A stretch of 64,000 bases of DNA. Origin: Campylobacter sp. CCS1377 (lineage in GTDB: Bacteria > Campylobacterota > Campylobacteria > Campylobacterales > Campylobacteraceae). The stretch is from contig NZ_CP155620.1 of the NCBI RefSeq assembly GCF_040008265.1, positions 186,001 through 250,000 of the forward strand, written 5' to 3'. The notes beneath the pieces were generated by a model. The model was not told the origin of the DNA, made no database searches, and was given only the letters and a program-made list of their open reading frames with translations. This document shows, one piece after another, positions 18,387-27,454 of this stretch; within the stretch, counting starts at the first letter, position 1; the number at the start of each line of letters is the position of its first letter. The position numbers were made by a program, and so were the translations under genes.

Positions 18387-19427
18387 TTATAATATTGCTA
18401 TAAACTTAAGTCCTTCATCTTCCTCAAAATCAAACATTAAGTTCATATTTTGCACAGCTTGTCCTGCTGCACCTTTGATTAAATTATCAATGGCTCCAAG
18501 AACGATAATGTTATTTGTTCTCTCATCGATAATAAAATTAAAATCCGCAAAATTACTGCCTTTAACCCACCGAGTCTGCGGATACGACTGCGGCGGTAAA
18601 AGCCTGATAAATTTCTTGTCGAGATAGTATTTTTCGTAGAGTTTTTTTATTTCATCATAGTCAAGTTTTTCTTTAAGTTTTGCATAAGCCGTAGTTAGAA
18701 TTCCTCTTTGCATAGGCACTAGATGCGGAGTAAATTGTAAAGTGATGTTTTGTTTATTTGCGTAGCCAAGTTGTTCTTCGATTTCTGGCGTATGTCTGTG
18801 CGTGGTGATGCCATAAGCTTTGATATTTTCATTGACTTCACAAAAAAGACTTTCTAGTTTTTCTGCGCGTCCTGCACCACTTGTGCCACTTTTTGCATCG
18901 ATAATGATGGAATTTAAATCAATCAAATTTTCTTTTACCAAAGGATAAAGGCTCAGTATGGAGCAAGTGGTGTAACAGCCTGGATTGGCTATTAATCTGG
19001 CATTTTTAATTTCATTTTTATTAATTTCGCAAAGCCCATAAACAGCTTCACCTAAAAATTCTTTAGCCTTATGTTCGATTTTATACCATTTTTCATAAGT
19101 TGCAGCGTCTTTAAAACGAAAATCTGCACTTAAGTCAATCACTCTTGTATTTTTAAGTAAATTCTCATTCATAATCGATGAGCAAAACCCTTGCGGGGTA
19201 GCGGTAAAGAGAATGTCTAAATCTTTAGCTAGAGTTTTGATATCTTCATCTTGACAATTTAAATCAAGATTTTTTAAAGTATTGGGATAAATTTTTGAGT
19301 AATTTTCGTTAGCATAAGCTCTTGAACCAAGATAGCAAAGTTCTACTTTAGGGTGATTAAGCAAAATTCGCACTAGCTCATTTCCCACATAACCTGTTGC
19401 ACCTAAAATACCTGCTTTTATTTTCAT
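18387..19427 (-). CDS. argC: N-acetyl-gamma-glutamyl-phosphate reductase
   Basis: A 346-residue NADPH-dependent reductase of arginine synthesis and the first gene of this operon. The nucleotide-binding start is GILGATGYVGNELVRIL. The catalytic cysteine is in IANPGCYTTCSILSLYPLV (near residue 149), and SGTSGAGRAEKLE follows near residue 182. A catalytic histidine is expected in GITTHRHTPEIEEQLGY. There are 116 bases between its start and the preceding gene; no clear ARG-box could be assigned by eye. Confidence 0.95.
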   Translation of the reverse strand: MKIKAGILGATGYVGNELVRILLNHPKVELCYLGSRAYANENYSKIYPNTLKNLDLNCQDEDIKTLAKDLDILFTATPQGFCSSIMNENLLKNTRVIDLSADFRFKDAATYEKWYKIEHKAKEFLGEAVYGLCEINKNEIKNARLIANPGCYTTCSILSLYPLVKENLIDLNSIIIDAKSGTSGAGRAEKLESLFCEVNENIKAYGITTHRHTPEIEEQLGYANKQNITLQFTPHLVPMQRGILTTAYAKLKEKLDYDEIKKLYEKYYLDKKFIRLLPPQSYPQTRWVKGSNFADFNFIIDERTNNIIVLGAIDNLIKGAAGQAVQNMNLMFDFEEDEGLKFIAIL

Positions 19428-19526
19428 TTCACAGCCTCGCTAAAGATAAAAATAAATTGTATTACTTTTAAAAACAAAAAAAGCTTAAAAGGAGCAAAAT
19501 TTCATCAGTCTAGGATAAATGTGAGT

Positions 19527-19543
19527 AAAACTTGGCAAGTTTT
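19527..19543 (-). terminator. Short hairpin after rnhB
   Basis: AAAACTT and AAGTTTT pair around a GGC loop directly after the rnhB stop codon. The stem is only seven base pairs and AT-rich, so it may be a weak terminator. Confidence 0.35.
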
Positions 19544-20107
19544 TTAAATTTCGTCAAATAAAGATGAATTTTCTTTGAGTTTAAAACTTGTGCGATGCAA
19601 TGGACAAGGTCCCAATTTTTTCAAAATTTCAATGTGTGTTTTTGTACCATATCCTTTATGTTTAGCAAATTCATATGCTGGATATAAAGAGTTTATATTT
19701 TGCATAAATTCATCTCTACTGACTTTAGCTAAAATACTTGCTGCACTGACTTCTTGAATTTTATCATCTGCTTTAATGAGGGTTTTTATATCCAAAACCC
19801 CAAAATTAGTATTGCCATCGTATAAAAAATTAGTATTTTTAAAATGTTTTTTAATAATTAAAAGTCCTGTTTTTAAACAATAACTAAGCCCTAGAGTATC
19901 AATTTGCTTGTTGGAAAAAGAAAGGATTAAATAATCAGAATTTTGTATGATTTGACTATAGAGTTTTTCTCGTTTTAAAGCACTAAGTTTTTTAGAATCT
20001 GCTAAATTTTCAAGGGGCTTATAAAGCCTACAAGCCCCCATAAATAGTGGTCCTGCTAAAGCACCTCTTCCGGCTTCATCAATCCCTACTAAAGAAGTTT
20101 CTTGCAT
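19544..20107 (-). CDS. rnhB: Ribonuclease HII
   Basis: A 187-residue nuclease that removes RNA from RNA-DNA hybrids and misincorporated ribonucleotides. The signature GIDEAGRGALAGPLF (residues 8-22) carries the first acidic residues. IQEVSAASILAKVSRDEFM (near residue 117) and KHKGYGTKTHIEIL (near residue 150) are also typical. The start overlaps the upstream stop (TAATG), so it is coupled to the periplasmic-protein gene. Confidence 0.95.
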   Translation of the reverse strand: MQETSLVGIDEAGRGALAGPLFMGACRLYKPLENLADSKKLSALKREKLYSQIIQNSDYLILSFSNKQIDTLGLSYCLKTGLLIIKKHFKNTNFLYDGNTNFGVLDIKTLIKADDKIQEVSAASILAKVSRDEFMQNINSLYPAYEFAKHKGYGTKTHIEILKKLGPCPLHRTSFKLKENSSLFDEI

Positions 20108-20598
20108 TAAAAACCTAAGATTTTATTATCTCTTTTAAATTTTTCATCAAGAGCTTTTGAGTGCATATTTCTTAAATTTTCATGACTTTTTCTAAGTTCT
20201 TCTTGAGTGGAGTTAATTTTTGCAAGAGTTTGGTTGATTTTTGCATTATCAGCATTGGTTTTTTTGAGCTCATCAAATTCAATTCTTAATAATTCAAGCT
20301 TTTCTTCGAGTTTAAGAATTTCTTGTCTTGTGCTAGAGTTTTGTTTATGTCTTTCAAGCTTAAATTGATAGTAAGATTTTACTAGAGCTTGTTTTTGTTC
20401 AAAGCTAGCACGTTCAAAAATCACAGGATCAATTCTATAATGTTTCCCTTTAAATTCTCCACCTCTTTTTGGTCCTTTATGATGAAAATTAGGGCAATCT
20501 CTATCGCCTTTTACGCATTCATTCATCATACCTTCAAAAGGTGCCGCACTTAAAACACAAGCACTACCAAGTGCTAATACTAAAAGTTTAACTTTCAT
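20107..20598 (-). CDS. Small periplasmic coiled-coil protein, Spy/CpxP-like in form
   Basis: A 163-residue exported protein. The signal peptide MKVKLLVLALGSACVLSAA is followed by a short segment with two cysteines (NECVKGDRDCPNF) and a basic His/Gly/Lys stretch. A long helix with heptad character runs from residue about 65 to the end. The arrangement recalls Spy/CpxP-type periplasmic proteins, but I see no clear LTxxQ motif, so the family is not certain. It lies between the flgE terminator and rnhB, with which it is translationally coupled. The function is unknown; metal binding or stress buffering is a guess. Confidence 0.7.
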   Translation of the reverse strand: MKVKLLVLALGSACVLSAAPFEGMMNECVKGDRDCPNFHHKGPKRGGEFKGKHYRIDPVIFERASFEQKQALVKSYYQFKLERHKQNSSTRQEILKLEEKLELLRIEFDELKKTNADNAKINQTLAKINSTQEELRKSHENLRNMHSKALDEKFKRDNKILGF

Positions 20599-20662
20599 CT
20601 TTTCTCCTTTGTAAAAAGTTTTATGTTATTGTAGAGCTTGCTTGTGAAGTGTTTGTGAATTT

Positions 20663-20694
20663 AAAATAATTTAGGAAAAACCTAAATTATTTTT
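20663..20694 (-). terminator. Terminator of the flagellar hook operon
   Basis: AATAATTTAGG and CCTAAATTATT form an 11-bp or longer stem with a five-base loop and a T-run on the minus strand. It overlaps the flgE stop codon and ends the fliK-flgD-flgE transcript. Confidence 0.75.
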
Positions 20695-22318
20695 TCATAT
20701 TGATAGCATTTCGTATCATCTCATCGCTTGTGGTGATGCTTTTTGAGCTTGCATCAAAAGCTTTTTGCATGGTGATAAGATTGGTTAATTCTGTAGATAG
20801 CTCGACATTAGATTGCTCCAAAAAGCCGTGTTTAAAGTCTGCCGTTGGAGTAATATTGCCATTATTGACAACAAAATACGCATCTCCGCTATTTGCACTC
20901 GCGGCAAATAAGTTATTTCCCATGGCCATCAAACCCTCTTCATTGATGAAATTATAAAGAGCTATTTTACCTACAACTCCATTTCTGCCATTAGAAAAAT
21001 GTGCAATTAAAGATCCATCTGTACCTATGGTGTAATTGTCAAAAAAACCCTCGGGAAAACCATCTGTTTTGGTTACAATACTGCTTTCTTTGTCTTTTAA
21101 AATATGTAAGCCATCATATCCTGAACCAGGTTTGCTAGGATCTAGTGTGCTTCCTAAGTCTATATTAATACTGCCACCGTTTGGATTTGGAATACTTTTT
21201 ATATTATTTTGTAATAATGCACCATTTTTGTTAAAAACTAAACTTCCTCCGCTTTCTTCTCCTATGGCGTTACCATTCATATCATAAACTTGTGCGGTAG
21301 CTTTATATTCGATATTATCTCCTACTTGAGGTAAGACTCTATCAAGTTTTATTTCAAGCCAACTTTTACTGCCATCGGCGTTGTAAATTTCTGCTTTTAA
21401 TGTTTGAGTGGAAGATTGTTCTTGCTCTGTTGCTAAGAAAGCAGAATTTATGCTAAGGCTATTGGCATCAAATCCTGCGATGTCCAAATCATTGCTTTTA
21501 AAATTTAAATTTTCATCTAAAGTTGCTTCAAAATCTTTTTTTACCCCATTTGCATCAGTTAAGGTGAATACAACCCTATCTCCTTCTTTAGCACTATAAA
21601 TGTCTTTTTGATCCACTTTTCCACTTAAAGTGATGGTGCCATCTTCATTTTTTGTCAGAGTGATATCTTTAGGATCTAAATCTACATTTACAATGCTAGT
21701 TTTTGTACCTGTGTCTAAATTTCCACTCCATTTGATATTTTGCGTAACAACAGGCGGAAGATATAAATTTTTAGGTACACTAATAGGTCCTTGAGCATTA
21801 ACTCCACCTAAATCAAAAATTCCTGAAGAAATAGTATAACCATTTTTTATAGGATTGCCATTATTATCTTTACCAAATTCATTTGATACTCTATCACTAA
21901 GTGGAATTTCAGTAAAATAAGGGCTCATTGTGCCAAGCACATAGTTGCCATAGCCATCAACAAGATGGTTATTTGCATCACGGTAAAAAGCACCGTTTCT
22001 TGTGTAATAAGGTACCCCTTCACTTCCCATAACTCCAAAAAAACCTTTTCCAAGTAAAGCCACATCAAATTCTCCTTCACTTGCCACAGGTGTGCCTTGA
22101 GAAAAGACAATTTTACTTGATTGTGCTCCAACTCCTCCACCAGATTGTGCAGGATTGGTTGATTGAGAAGTAACAGTGGAATAAAATACATCTCTAAATT
22201 CTGAATTGGAATATTTAAAACCCACAGTATTAACATTAGCAATATTATTTGCTGTTAAATCAATACCAAAATTTTGGGAAGTAATCCCGCCAACTCCGTT
22301 ATAAAAAGACTGCATCAT
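20687..22318 (-). CDS. flgE: Flagellar hook protein FlgE family
   Basis: A 543-residue flagellar axial protein. The N-terminus MQSFYNGVGGITSQNFGIDL with NNIANVNTVGFKYS is the rod/hook family signature. The C-terminal helix (LEQSNVELSTELTNLITMQ, then KAFDASSKSITTSDEMI) packs in the hook core. The middle is a variable surface domain. C. jejuni has two genes named this way, and this one matches the shorter form (about 545 residues, Cj0043) by length and by its flgD-fliK neighbours. ATG ATG gives two possible starts one codon apart. It follows flgD by 11 bases and is probably driven by the sigma-54 promoter before flgD. Confidence 0.92.
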   Translation of the reverse strand: MMQSFYNGVGGITSQNFGIDLTANNIANVNTVGFKYSNSEFRDVFYSTVTSQSTNPAQSGGGVGAQSSKIVFSQGTPVASEGEFDVALLGKGFFGVMGSEGVPYYTRNGAFYRDANNHLVDGYGNYVLGTMSPYFTEIPLSDRVSNEFGKDNNGNPIKNGYTISSGIFDLGGVNAQGPISVPKNLYLPPVVTQNIKWSGNLDTGTKTSIVNVDLDPKDITLTKNEDGTITLSGKVDQKDIYSAKEGDRVVFTLTDANGVKKDFEATLDENLNFKSNDLDIAGFDANSLSINSAFLATEQEQSSTQTLKAEIYNADGSKSWLEIKLDRVLPQVGDNIEYKATAQVYDMNGNAIGEESGGSLVFNKNGALLQNNIKSIPNPNGGSINIDLGSTLDPSKPGSGYDGLHILKDKESSIVTKTDGFPEGFFDNYTIGTDGSLIAHFSNGRNGVVGKIALYNFINEEGLMAMGNNLFAASANSGDAYFVVNNGNITPTADFKHGFLEQSNVELSTELTNLITMQKAFDASSKSITTSDEMIRNAINMKK

Positions 22319-22329
22319 GGTTTAATCCT

Positions 22330-23199
22330 TTATTCTTCAGGTTTTTCTTCCGGCTTTTCAGGTAAACCATTATCTGGTTTTTCAGGATCTTCAGGATCTT
22401 CTGGATCTTCAGGATCTCCACTACTTGGGATACTAGGATCAATGATTTCAGCAATATCATCAAATAATACATATTGTCCCCCCATTTTTGCATAAGGCAC
22501 CCCATCAATAAATTTAATTGCCTCGATAGGATAAGAACCATAGCTTGTTTTTGAAGTCCCGCCACTTTCGTTAGTGTATTCTGCTTTAATTGTGTATTTT
22601 CCAGCCCCAGCAAAAGCACCATTATCATTTCTACCATCCCAAGCAAGATTATAAAGACCTTTATCTAAACCTTTATCAACAGTTAAAGTTTTTACTAAGT
22701 TATTATTTTCATCATAAATTTTAAACTCAACTGCCTCGCCTTCTTTTGGTTTTTCAGGAAGATACATTTTAAGATATACAACTTCATCGGCTGTTTTAAG
22801 TTCAACATAATTATTTTCAACTGAAGCTAATTTTCCAACAGCTGCTAAAACTTGCATACTCATACCTGAACCAATTGAAGCATTGAGTTTTTCCATGGTT
22901 GCAACCATAGCCTGCATTGTGGTATTTGTATTTTGTTGCATTTCAAGTGCTGCAAGCTGAGAAGTTTGAGTAAGCATTTTATCTGTATCCATAGGATCAG
23001 TTGGATCTTGGTGTTGAAGTTCTACAAGAAGTAATTGCAAAAACGCGTCTTTGTCAAGTTCTGCACCAGGATTGCTGACTATACCATTGTTATTTTGCAC
23101 AACGGTGTCTGTGTTACTTGTTGCTTTTGTGTTTTGATTTTGGTTATTTAAGCTATTAAGTAAATCGCTTGATGAATTATTTACCGCCCCTACTGCCAT
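22330..23199 (-). CDS. flgD: Flagellar hook cap / assembly protein FlgD with acidic repeat tail
   Basis: A 289-residue scaffolding protein that caps the growing hook. The conserved block is near residues 48-80 (ELDKDAFLQLLLVELQHQDP, DPMDTDKMLTQTSQLAALEM). The Ig-like domain is near residues 155-215 (LYNLAWDGRNDNGAFAGAGKYT). The last 30 residues are an acidic, proline-rich tail of EDP units, which is unusual for the family and is encoded by 9-bp tandem repeats. A sigma-54 promoter lies 35-53 bases before the start. The tail could vary in length between strains. Confidence 0.92.
   Translation of the reverse strand: MAVGAVNNSSSDLLNSLNNQNQNTKATSNTDTVVQNNNGIVSNPGAELDKDAFLQLLLVELQHQDPTDPMDTDKMLTQTSQLAALEMQQNTNTTMQAMVATMEKLNASIGSGMSMQVLAAVGKLASVENNYVELKTADEVVYLKMYLPEKPKEGEAVEFKIYDENNNLVKTLTVDKGLDKGLYNLAWDGRNDNGAFAGAGKYTIKAEYTNESGGTSKTSYGSYPIEAIKFIDGVPYAKMGGQYVLFDDIAEIIDPSIPSSGDPEDPEDPEDPEKPDNGLPEKPEEKPEE
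22382..22417. repeat. Four 9-bp tandem repeats in flgD
   Basis: The unit TCAGGATCT occurs four times in a row; the third copy has one substitution (TCTGGATCT). The unit length is a multiple of three, so copy-number change would lengthen or shorten the EDP tail of FlgD without breaking the frame. Confidence 0.85.
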
Positions 23200-23234
23200 T
23201 TAAAACTCCTTTTTTAATGTCTTTTTTAATAAAA

Positions 23235-23252
23235 AAGCAAAAAATGTTCCAA
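23235..23252 (-). promoter_or_regulatory. Sigma-54 promoter for flgD-flgE
   Basis: On the minus strand the sequence is TTGGAACATTTTTTGCTT, with the invariant GG and GC ten bases apart. It ends at the fliK stop codon, about 35 bases before the flgD start. Hook genes of C. jejuni are known RpoN (FlgSR) targets. Confidence 0.88.
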
Positions 23253-25178
23253 TTAAAAATATTTTGCCAAAACAAGCTCTAATTCTTTATCTTGCTTGTC
23301 AATTTCAAAATCATTTTTGTATGAATGTTTACTTTTTTGCTGTCCGTTTTGTTCTTTTTTGCCTTGATCGCTAAAATTCATTTCAAGTCCAGTAAAACCC
23401 ATATTTACAAGAGAATTTTTAAATTCTGCTTGGTGTTGGATAAATAAATTCATGGTGTTGGTATTGGAATTAAAATTAATATGTAAATTATTACCTCTTT
23501 GCATCAAAGTAACTTCTACTTCACCTAAATTTGAAGGATTGAGCGTTATATTTACTTTTGTAATGGGTGCTTTATAGTTTTGAATTTGTTCTTTTAAATC
23601 CTCGCTAAAATGTGAAAAAGTTTCTTTGATAGGATTTTTAATTTGATTTTGACTCACTTTTGAGAGTTCTTTTAAGGTGTTATTTAATTCATTGTGAAAG
23701 GCATCGTTTTGTAGGTCTTTGGTATTATTGTTTTCATTTTTTAAATCAGTATTTTTTTCTTGCTGGGTAAAATCTAAAGTTTGATTTGAATTTTGTTTGG
23801 TTTGGATATTTTGAATTGTGGAATTTGTATTGTTTAACGTATGATTTATGTTTTGATTTTGTGTGTTTTTATTTTCTCTTTGTTCGCTTTTGAAAAATTC
23901 TTGCAAAGGCGAAATAGGATTTTTTTCATTTATTGTGTGTGTTTTGTTGGCATTTGTATCATTTTTTGTATTGTTTAAGGAATTTGTTTTTGTTTCAAGA
24001 TCTTTTAAATCTTTAACGATATTTTTTGCATTTTGTGGTATTTCTTGATTTGTATTTTTTAAATTTTTAGTAGGATTTTCCAAAATATTTTCTTTTAAAA
24101 TATTGTCTTTATTTTTTGAAATATTTTCTTGTATATCTTCTGAATTTTTGAAAATTTCATTTTTATTTAAAATTTCTGTCGTATTTTTAGGTAAATTTTC
24201 TTCTTTTTTATTCACACTTTGCATTTTATGAAACTTATCAGAATTTAGAGTTAGAATTTCATTTTCATTCTTTTTTGTGTTTTGAATGTTTTTTTCTATA
24301 TCTTTGTGTGTGGTCTGTTGAATTTTTAAATCCGCCTCATTTTTTAAAAAAATTTTGTTTTTTTGCTCTTGTACACTTTCTTTTGGCAAATTATTTAAAT
24401 TATTTTTTTTTGAATTTTCTAAATGATTTTGTTTATCAGCACTTATTATTTTATCTTTTTGATTTAAAAGTGTTGCATCGTTTTCTTTATCATCTTGAGC
24501 TTTTTGTTTTAAGTTTATATCTTGCAAAGCTTTAGAAAGTATGTTTTCTTTCTGTGGCTTTTTTGCAAAAGAATCTTGATTTTTTTGTGGAATTTCTTTG
24601 ATAAGATTGGCGATTTTTTGGTTGATAAAATCTTTTAAAACACTTTCTATATTGTTGTTAAAAAATCCCGCTTTGTCTAAATTTGGAAAAGTGTTTTTTA
24701 ATTCAACTAAGCGATCAACTTTAATTTTTTCTATATTTAAATCAAGTTTTTTAGCCAAGTCTAAAAGCTCGTTTAAATCTTTAGCGTTTTTTAAAACATT
24801 TAAATTTTTCTCTATGCTTAAAATTTGCTTGGTTTTTTGGGAAAATTGGTTTAAATTAATGGCTTTGGAATCCATTTTTAATGCGTCTAATAAGCCTAAA
24901 ATTTGCATAAAATTAGCCGATTCAAAAATCGAAATTTGATCATCTTGACTTAAAGTCCCATTTTGTAATTGTTTAAAAACTTCATTTGCAAGTTCTTGCT
25001 TTTGTTCATTATTTAATTTTTGAGGTAAAATTTCATTTTTTTCATCTATAGCTTGTATTAAAGAGCTCAAAAATTCTTGTTTGTCATCGTCTTTTAAATT
25101 CGCACCTTTATTTTGCTTTGTTTGACTTTTTGTAGGAGCAAGATTTAAAATATCATTTTGGGAATTAAGTCCTGACAT
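23253..25178 (-). CDS. fliK: Flagellar hook-length control protein FliK
   Basis: A 641-residue protein extremely rich in Asn, Lys and Gln. The long middle (residues about 190-500) is low-complexity and probably disordered, acting as a molecular ruler. The C-terminal 100 residues hold the conserved FliK domain: APITKVNITLNPSNLGEVEV, then TLMQRGNNLHINFNSN and FKNSLVNMGFTGLEMNFSD. It measures hook length and triggers the export switch to filament proteins. It is eight bases after the small upstream gene and just before the flgD promoter. Length is expected to vary between strains because of the repeats. Confidence 0.9.
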   Translation of the reverse strand: MSGLNSQNDILNLAPTKSQTKQNKGANLKDDDKQEFLSSLIQAIDEKNEILPQKLNNEQKQELANEVFKQLQNGTLSQDDQISIFESANFMQILGLLDALKMDSKAINLNQFSQKTKQILSIEKNLNVLKNAKDLNELLDLAKKLDLNIEKIKVDRLVELKNTFPNLDKAGFFNNNIESVLKDFINQKIANLIKEIPQKNQDSFAKKPQKENILSKALQDINLKQKAQDDKENDATLLNQKDKIISADKQNHLENSKKNNLNNLPKESVQEQKNKIFLKNEADLKIQQTTHKDIEKNIQNTKKNENEILTLNSDKFHKMQSVNKKEENLPKNTTEILNKNEIFKNSEDIQENISKNKDNILKENILENPTKNLKNTNQEIPQNAKNIVKDLKDLETKTNSLNNTKNDTNANKTHTINEKNPISPLQEFFKSEQRENKNTQNQNINHTLNNTNSTIQNIQTKQNSNQTLDFTQQEKNTDLKNENNNTKDLQNDAFHNELNNTLKELSKVSQNQIKNPIKETFSHFSEDLKEQIQNYKAPITKVNITLNPSNLGEVEVTLMQRGNNLHINFNSNTNTMNLFIQHQAEFKNSLVNMGFTGLEMNFSDQGKKEQNGQQKSKHSYKNDFEIDKQDKELELVLAKYF

Positions 25179-25186
25179 TTTTTCTC

Positions 25187-25510
25187 CTAAGCTAGGAAAT
25201 TTTGTTTGGCTAAAAGTGGAAAATTCATTCTTAATGAATTTAAATCATAAATTTTTAACATTTGTGAAAAATTAAATTTTTCTATAATTTGTAATAATTC
25301 TTCTAAATTTTTTGCCTTTTGAATTTTTTCAAACTCGCCTTCATCGGATAAAATTTCGCTTAATTCGCTCGAAATTCTTGCCATTTTTTCATTTGTGTTA
25401 GATTTAAGAATTTCTAATAAAGACAAAATTTGCATTAAAGGTTCTGCAAATTTGCTTTCTTGTATTAAACTTTGTTCCTTAAAAATTTCTTCTTGTAAAG
25501 GCTTAGACAT
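25187..25510 (-). CDS. Small protein upstream of fliK, unknown function
   Basis: A 107-residue acidic, all-helical soluble protein with no signal peptide. I recall a conserved gene at this position in C. jejuni (Cj0040). Its last 30 residues (LRMNFPLLAKQNFLA) resemble a segment in the N-terminal part of FliK (ELKNTFPNLDKAGFF), preceded in both by a run like AKNLEELL..., so it could be a FliK-related fragment or partner (observation by eye). It is the first gene after a sigma-54 promoter and is co-transcribed with fliK, so a flagellar role is likely. Confidence 0.75.
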   Translation of the reverse strand: MSKPLQEEIFKEQSLIQESKFAEPLMQILSLLEILKSNTNEKMARISSELSEILSDEGEFEKIQKAKNLEELLQIIEKFNFSQMLKIYDLNSLRMNFPLLAKQNFLA

Positions 25511-25551
25511 TTTGACTCCTTTTTGTTTTTGAAGTTAATCTACGAGTATAA

Positions 25552-25569
25552 AAGCAAAATTTATTCCAA
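25552..25569 (-). promoter_or_regulatory. Sigma-54 promoter for the fliK operon
   Basis: On the minus strand it reads TTGGAATAAATTTTGCTT, with GG and GC separated by ten bases. It lies 42-59 bases before the start of the small gene ahead of fliK. Confidence 0.85.
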
Positions 25570-25603
25570 AAAAGTGTTTTAAAAAATTTAAGCAATTTTT
25601 GTA

Positions 25604-25609
25604 TATAAT
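25604..25609 (+). promoter_or_regulatory. -10 box for typA
   Basis: TATAAT is preceded by a T-rich run and TTTTTG, about 36 bases before the typA start. This fits the Campylobacter sigma-70 pattern. It is divergent from the sigma-54 promoter of the fliK operon. Confidence 0.6.
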
Positions 25610-25645
25610 CTTAGTTTTTGAAATTTTAAACTATCGGAGAAAAAC

Positions 25646-27454
25646 TTGGAAAACATTAGAAATATCGCAGTTATTGCCCATGTTGATCATGGTAAAACGA
25701 CTATGGTTGATGAGTTATTAAAACAATCAGGCACTTTTAGCGAAAGAGAACAAATAGCTGAACGCGTTATGGATAGTAATGATATAGAAAAAGAACGCGG
25801 TATCACCATACTTTCAAAAAACACGGCGATTAATTACAAAGGCACAAAAATTAATATCATAGACACTCCAGGTCACGCTGATTTTGGTGGGGAAGTTGAG
25901 CGTGTTTTGAAAATGATTGATGGAGTTTTGCTTTTAGTAGATGCGCAAGAAGGTGTAATGCCTCAAACTAAATTCGTGGTAAAAAAGGCTTTATCTTTAG
26001 GGCTTAAGCCAATAGTAGTGATTAATAAAATCGACAAACCAGCCGCTGATCCTGAAAGAGTAATCAATGAAATTTTTGATCTTTTTGTGGCCTTAGATGC
26101 GAATGATGAACAACTTGACTTTGCTATCGTTTATGCTGCTGCGAAAAATGGCTATGCTAAGCTTGATTTAAATGATGAAAGTAAGGATATGGAGCCACTT
26201 TTTAAAACCATACTTGAAAGAGTTCCTGCGCCAAGTGGCACCAATGATAATCCTTTACAACTTCAAGTTTTCACTTTAGGTTATGATAATTTCGTAGGAA
26301 AAATAGGAATTGCTAGAATTTTTAATGGTGTTGTAAAGAAAAATCAAAATGTAATGCTTGCAAAGGCTGATGGCACTAAAGTAAATGGTAGAATTTCAAA
26401 ACTTATAGGCTTTATGGGCTTAGAAAAAATGGATATTGAAGAAGCTGGGAGTGGAGATATTGTAGCAATTGCCGGTTTTGAAGCTTTAGATGTGGGTGAT
26501 AGCGTAGTAGATCCAAACAATCCTATGCCACTTGATCCTTTACACATTGAAGAGCCAACTTTAAGTATAGTATTTTCAGTAAATGATGGTCCGCTAGCTG
26601 GCACAGAAGGAAAGCATGTAACTAGTAATAAAATCGCAGAACGCTTAGAAGCTGAAATGAAAACCAATATCGCGATGAAATATGAAAGCAGTGGCGAAGG
26701 TAAATTTAAAGTAAGCGGTAGGGGTGAACTTCAAATTACAATTTTAGCTGAAAATATGCGTAGAGAGGGTTTTGAGTTTTGCATGGGAAGACCTGAAGTT
26801 ATCGTAAAGGTTGAAGATGGGGTTAAAACAGAGCCATTTGAGCATTTGGTTATTGATGTGCCTGAAGAATTTAGTGGAACGGTTATAGAAAAGCTTGGAA
26901 AAAGAAAAGCTGAAATGAAAACCATGGCATCAACAGGCGATGGTCAAACAAGACTCGAATTTGAAATTCCAGCAAGAGGACTGATAGGCTTTAGATCTCA
27001 ATTTTTAACTGATACCAAAGGTGAAGGTGTGATGAATCACAGCTTTTTAGAATTCCGTCCTTTTAGTGGTACAGTTGAAAAACGCAATAACGGCGCTTTA
27101 ATTTCTATGGAAAATGGTGTGGCTTTAGGGTATTCTTTATTTAATCTCCAAGAACGTGGAGTGCTTTTTATAGAGCCTCAAACTAAAGTTTATACTGGTA
27201 TGATTATAGGCGAACACTCACGCCCAAATGACTTAGATGTTAATCCTATCAAAGGAAAAAATTTAACCAATGTAAGAGCAAGTGGAAGCGATGATGCGAT
27301 CAAACTTGTGCCACCTAGAAAGCTAAGCCTTGAAAGGGCTTTAGAATGGATAGAAGAAGATGAGCTTGTAGAAGTCACTCCTGCAAATATCCGTGTTCGC
27401 AAACGCTATCTTGATCCAACCCAAAGAAAAAGAATGGAAAAAGCGAAATCTTAA
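25646..27454 (+). CDS. typA: Translational GTPase TypA/BipA
   Basis: A 602-residue ribosome-binding GTPase related to EF-G, involved in ribosome assembly and stress adaptation. GTPase motifs: [15 protein letters not shown] (residues 10-24), the switch-I motif [26 protein letters not shown] (near residue 73) and VINKIDKP (near residue 128). The C-terminal half has the BipA motifs [19 protein letters not shown] and [17 protein letters not shown]. The start codon is TTG, with a GGAG site six bases upstream; no ATG fits better. The stop overlaps the next start (TAATG). Confidence 0.95.
   Translation: MENIRNIAVIAHVDHGKTTMVDELLKQSGTFSEREQIAERVMDSNDIEKERGITILSKNTAINYKGTKINIIDTPGHADFGGEVERVLKMIDGVLLLVDAQEGVMPQTKFVVKKALSLGLKPIVVINKIDKPAADPERVINEIFDLFVALDANDEQLDFAIVYAAAKNGYAKLDLNDESKDMEPLFKTILERVPAPSGTNDNPLQLQVFTLGYDNFVGKIGIARIFNGVVKKNQNVMLAKADGTKVNGRISKLIGFMGLEKMDIEEAGSGDIVAIAGFEALDVGDSVVDPNNPMPLDPLHIEEPTLSIVFSVNDGPLAGTEGKHVTSNKIAERLEAEMKTNIAMKYESSGEGKFKVSGRGELQITILAENMRREGFEFCMGRPEVIVKVEDGVKTEPFEHLVIDVPEEFSGTVIEKLGKRKAEMKTMASTGDGQTRLEFEIPARGLIGFRSQFLTDTKGEGVMNHSFLEFRPFSGTVEKRNNGALISMENGVALGYSLFNLQERGVLFIEPQTKVYTGMIIGEHSRPNDLDVNPIKGKNLTNVRASGSDDAIKLVPPRKLSLERALEWIEEDELVEVTPANIRVRKRYLDPTQRKRMEKAKS

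Noticed and set aside
22478-22483. Run of six C in flgD as a phase-variation tract
   Set aside because: It is shorter than the roughly eight or more G/C usually needed for frequent slippage in Campylobacter.
21925-22646. Open frames on the minus strand offset from flgE and flgD
   Set aside because: They are shadow frames of flgE and flgD with no start signals and unnatural composition.
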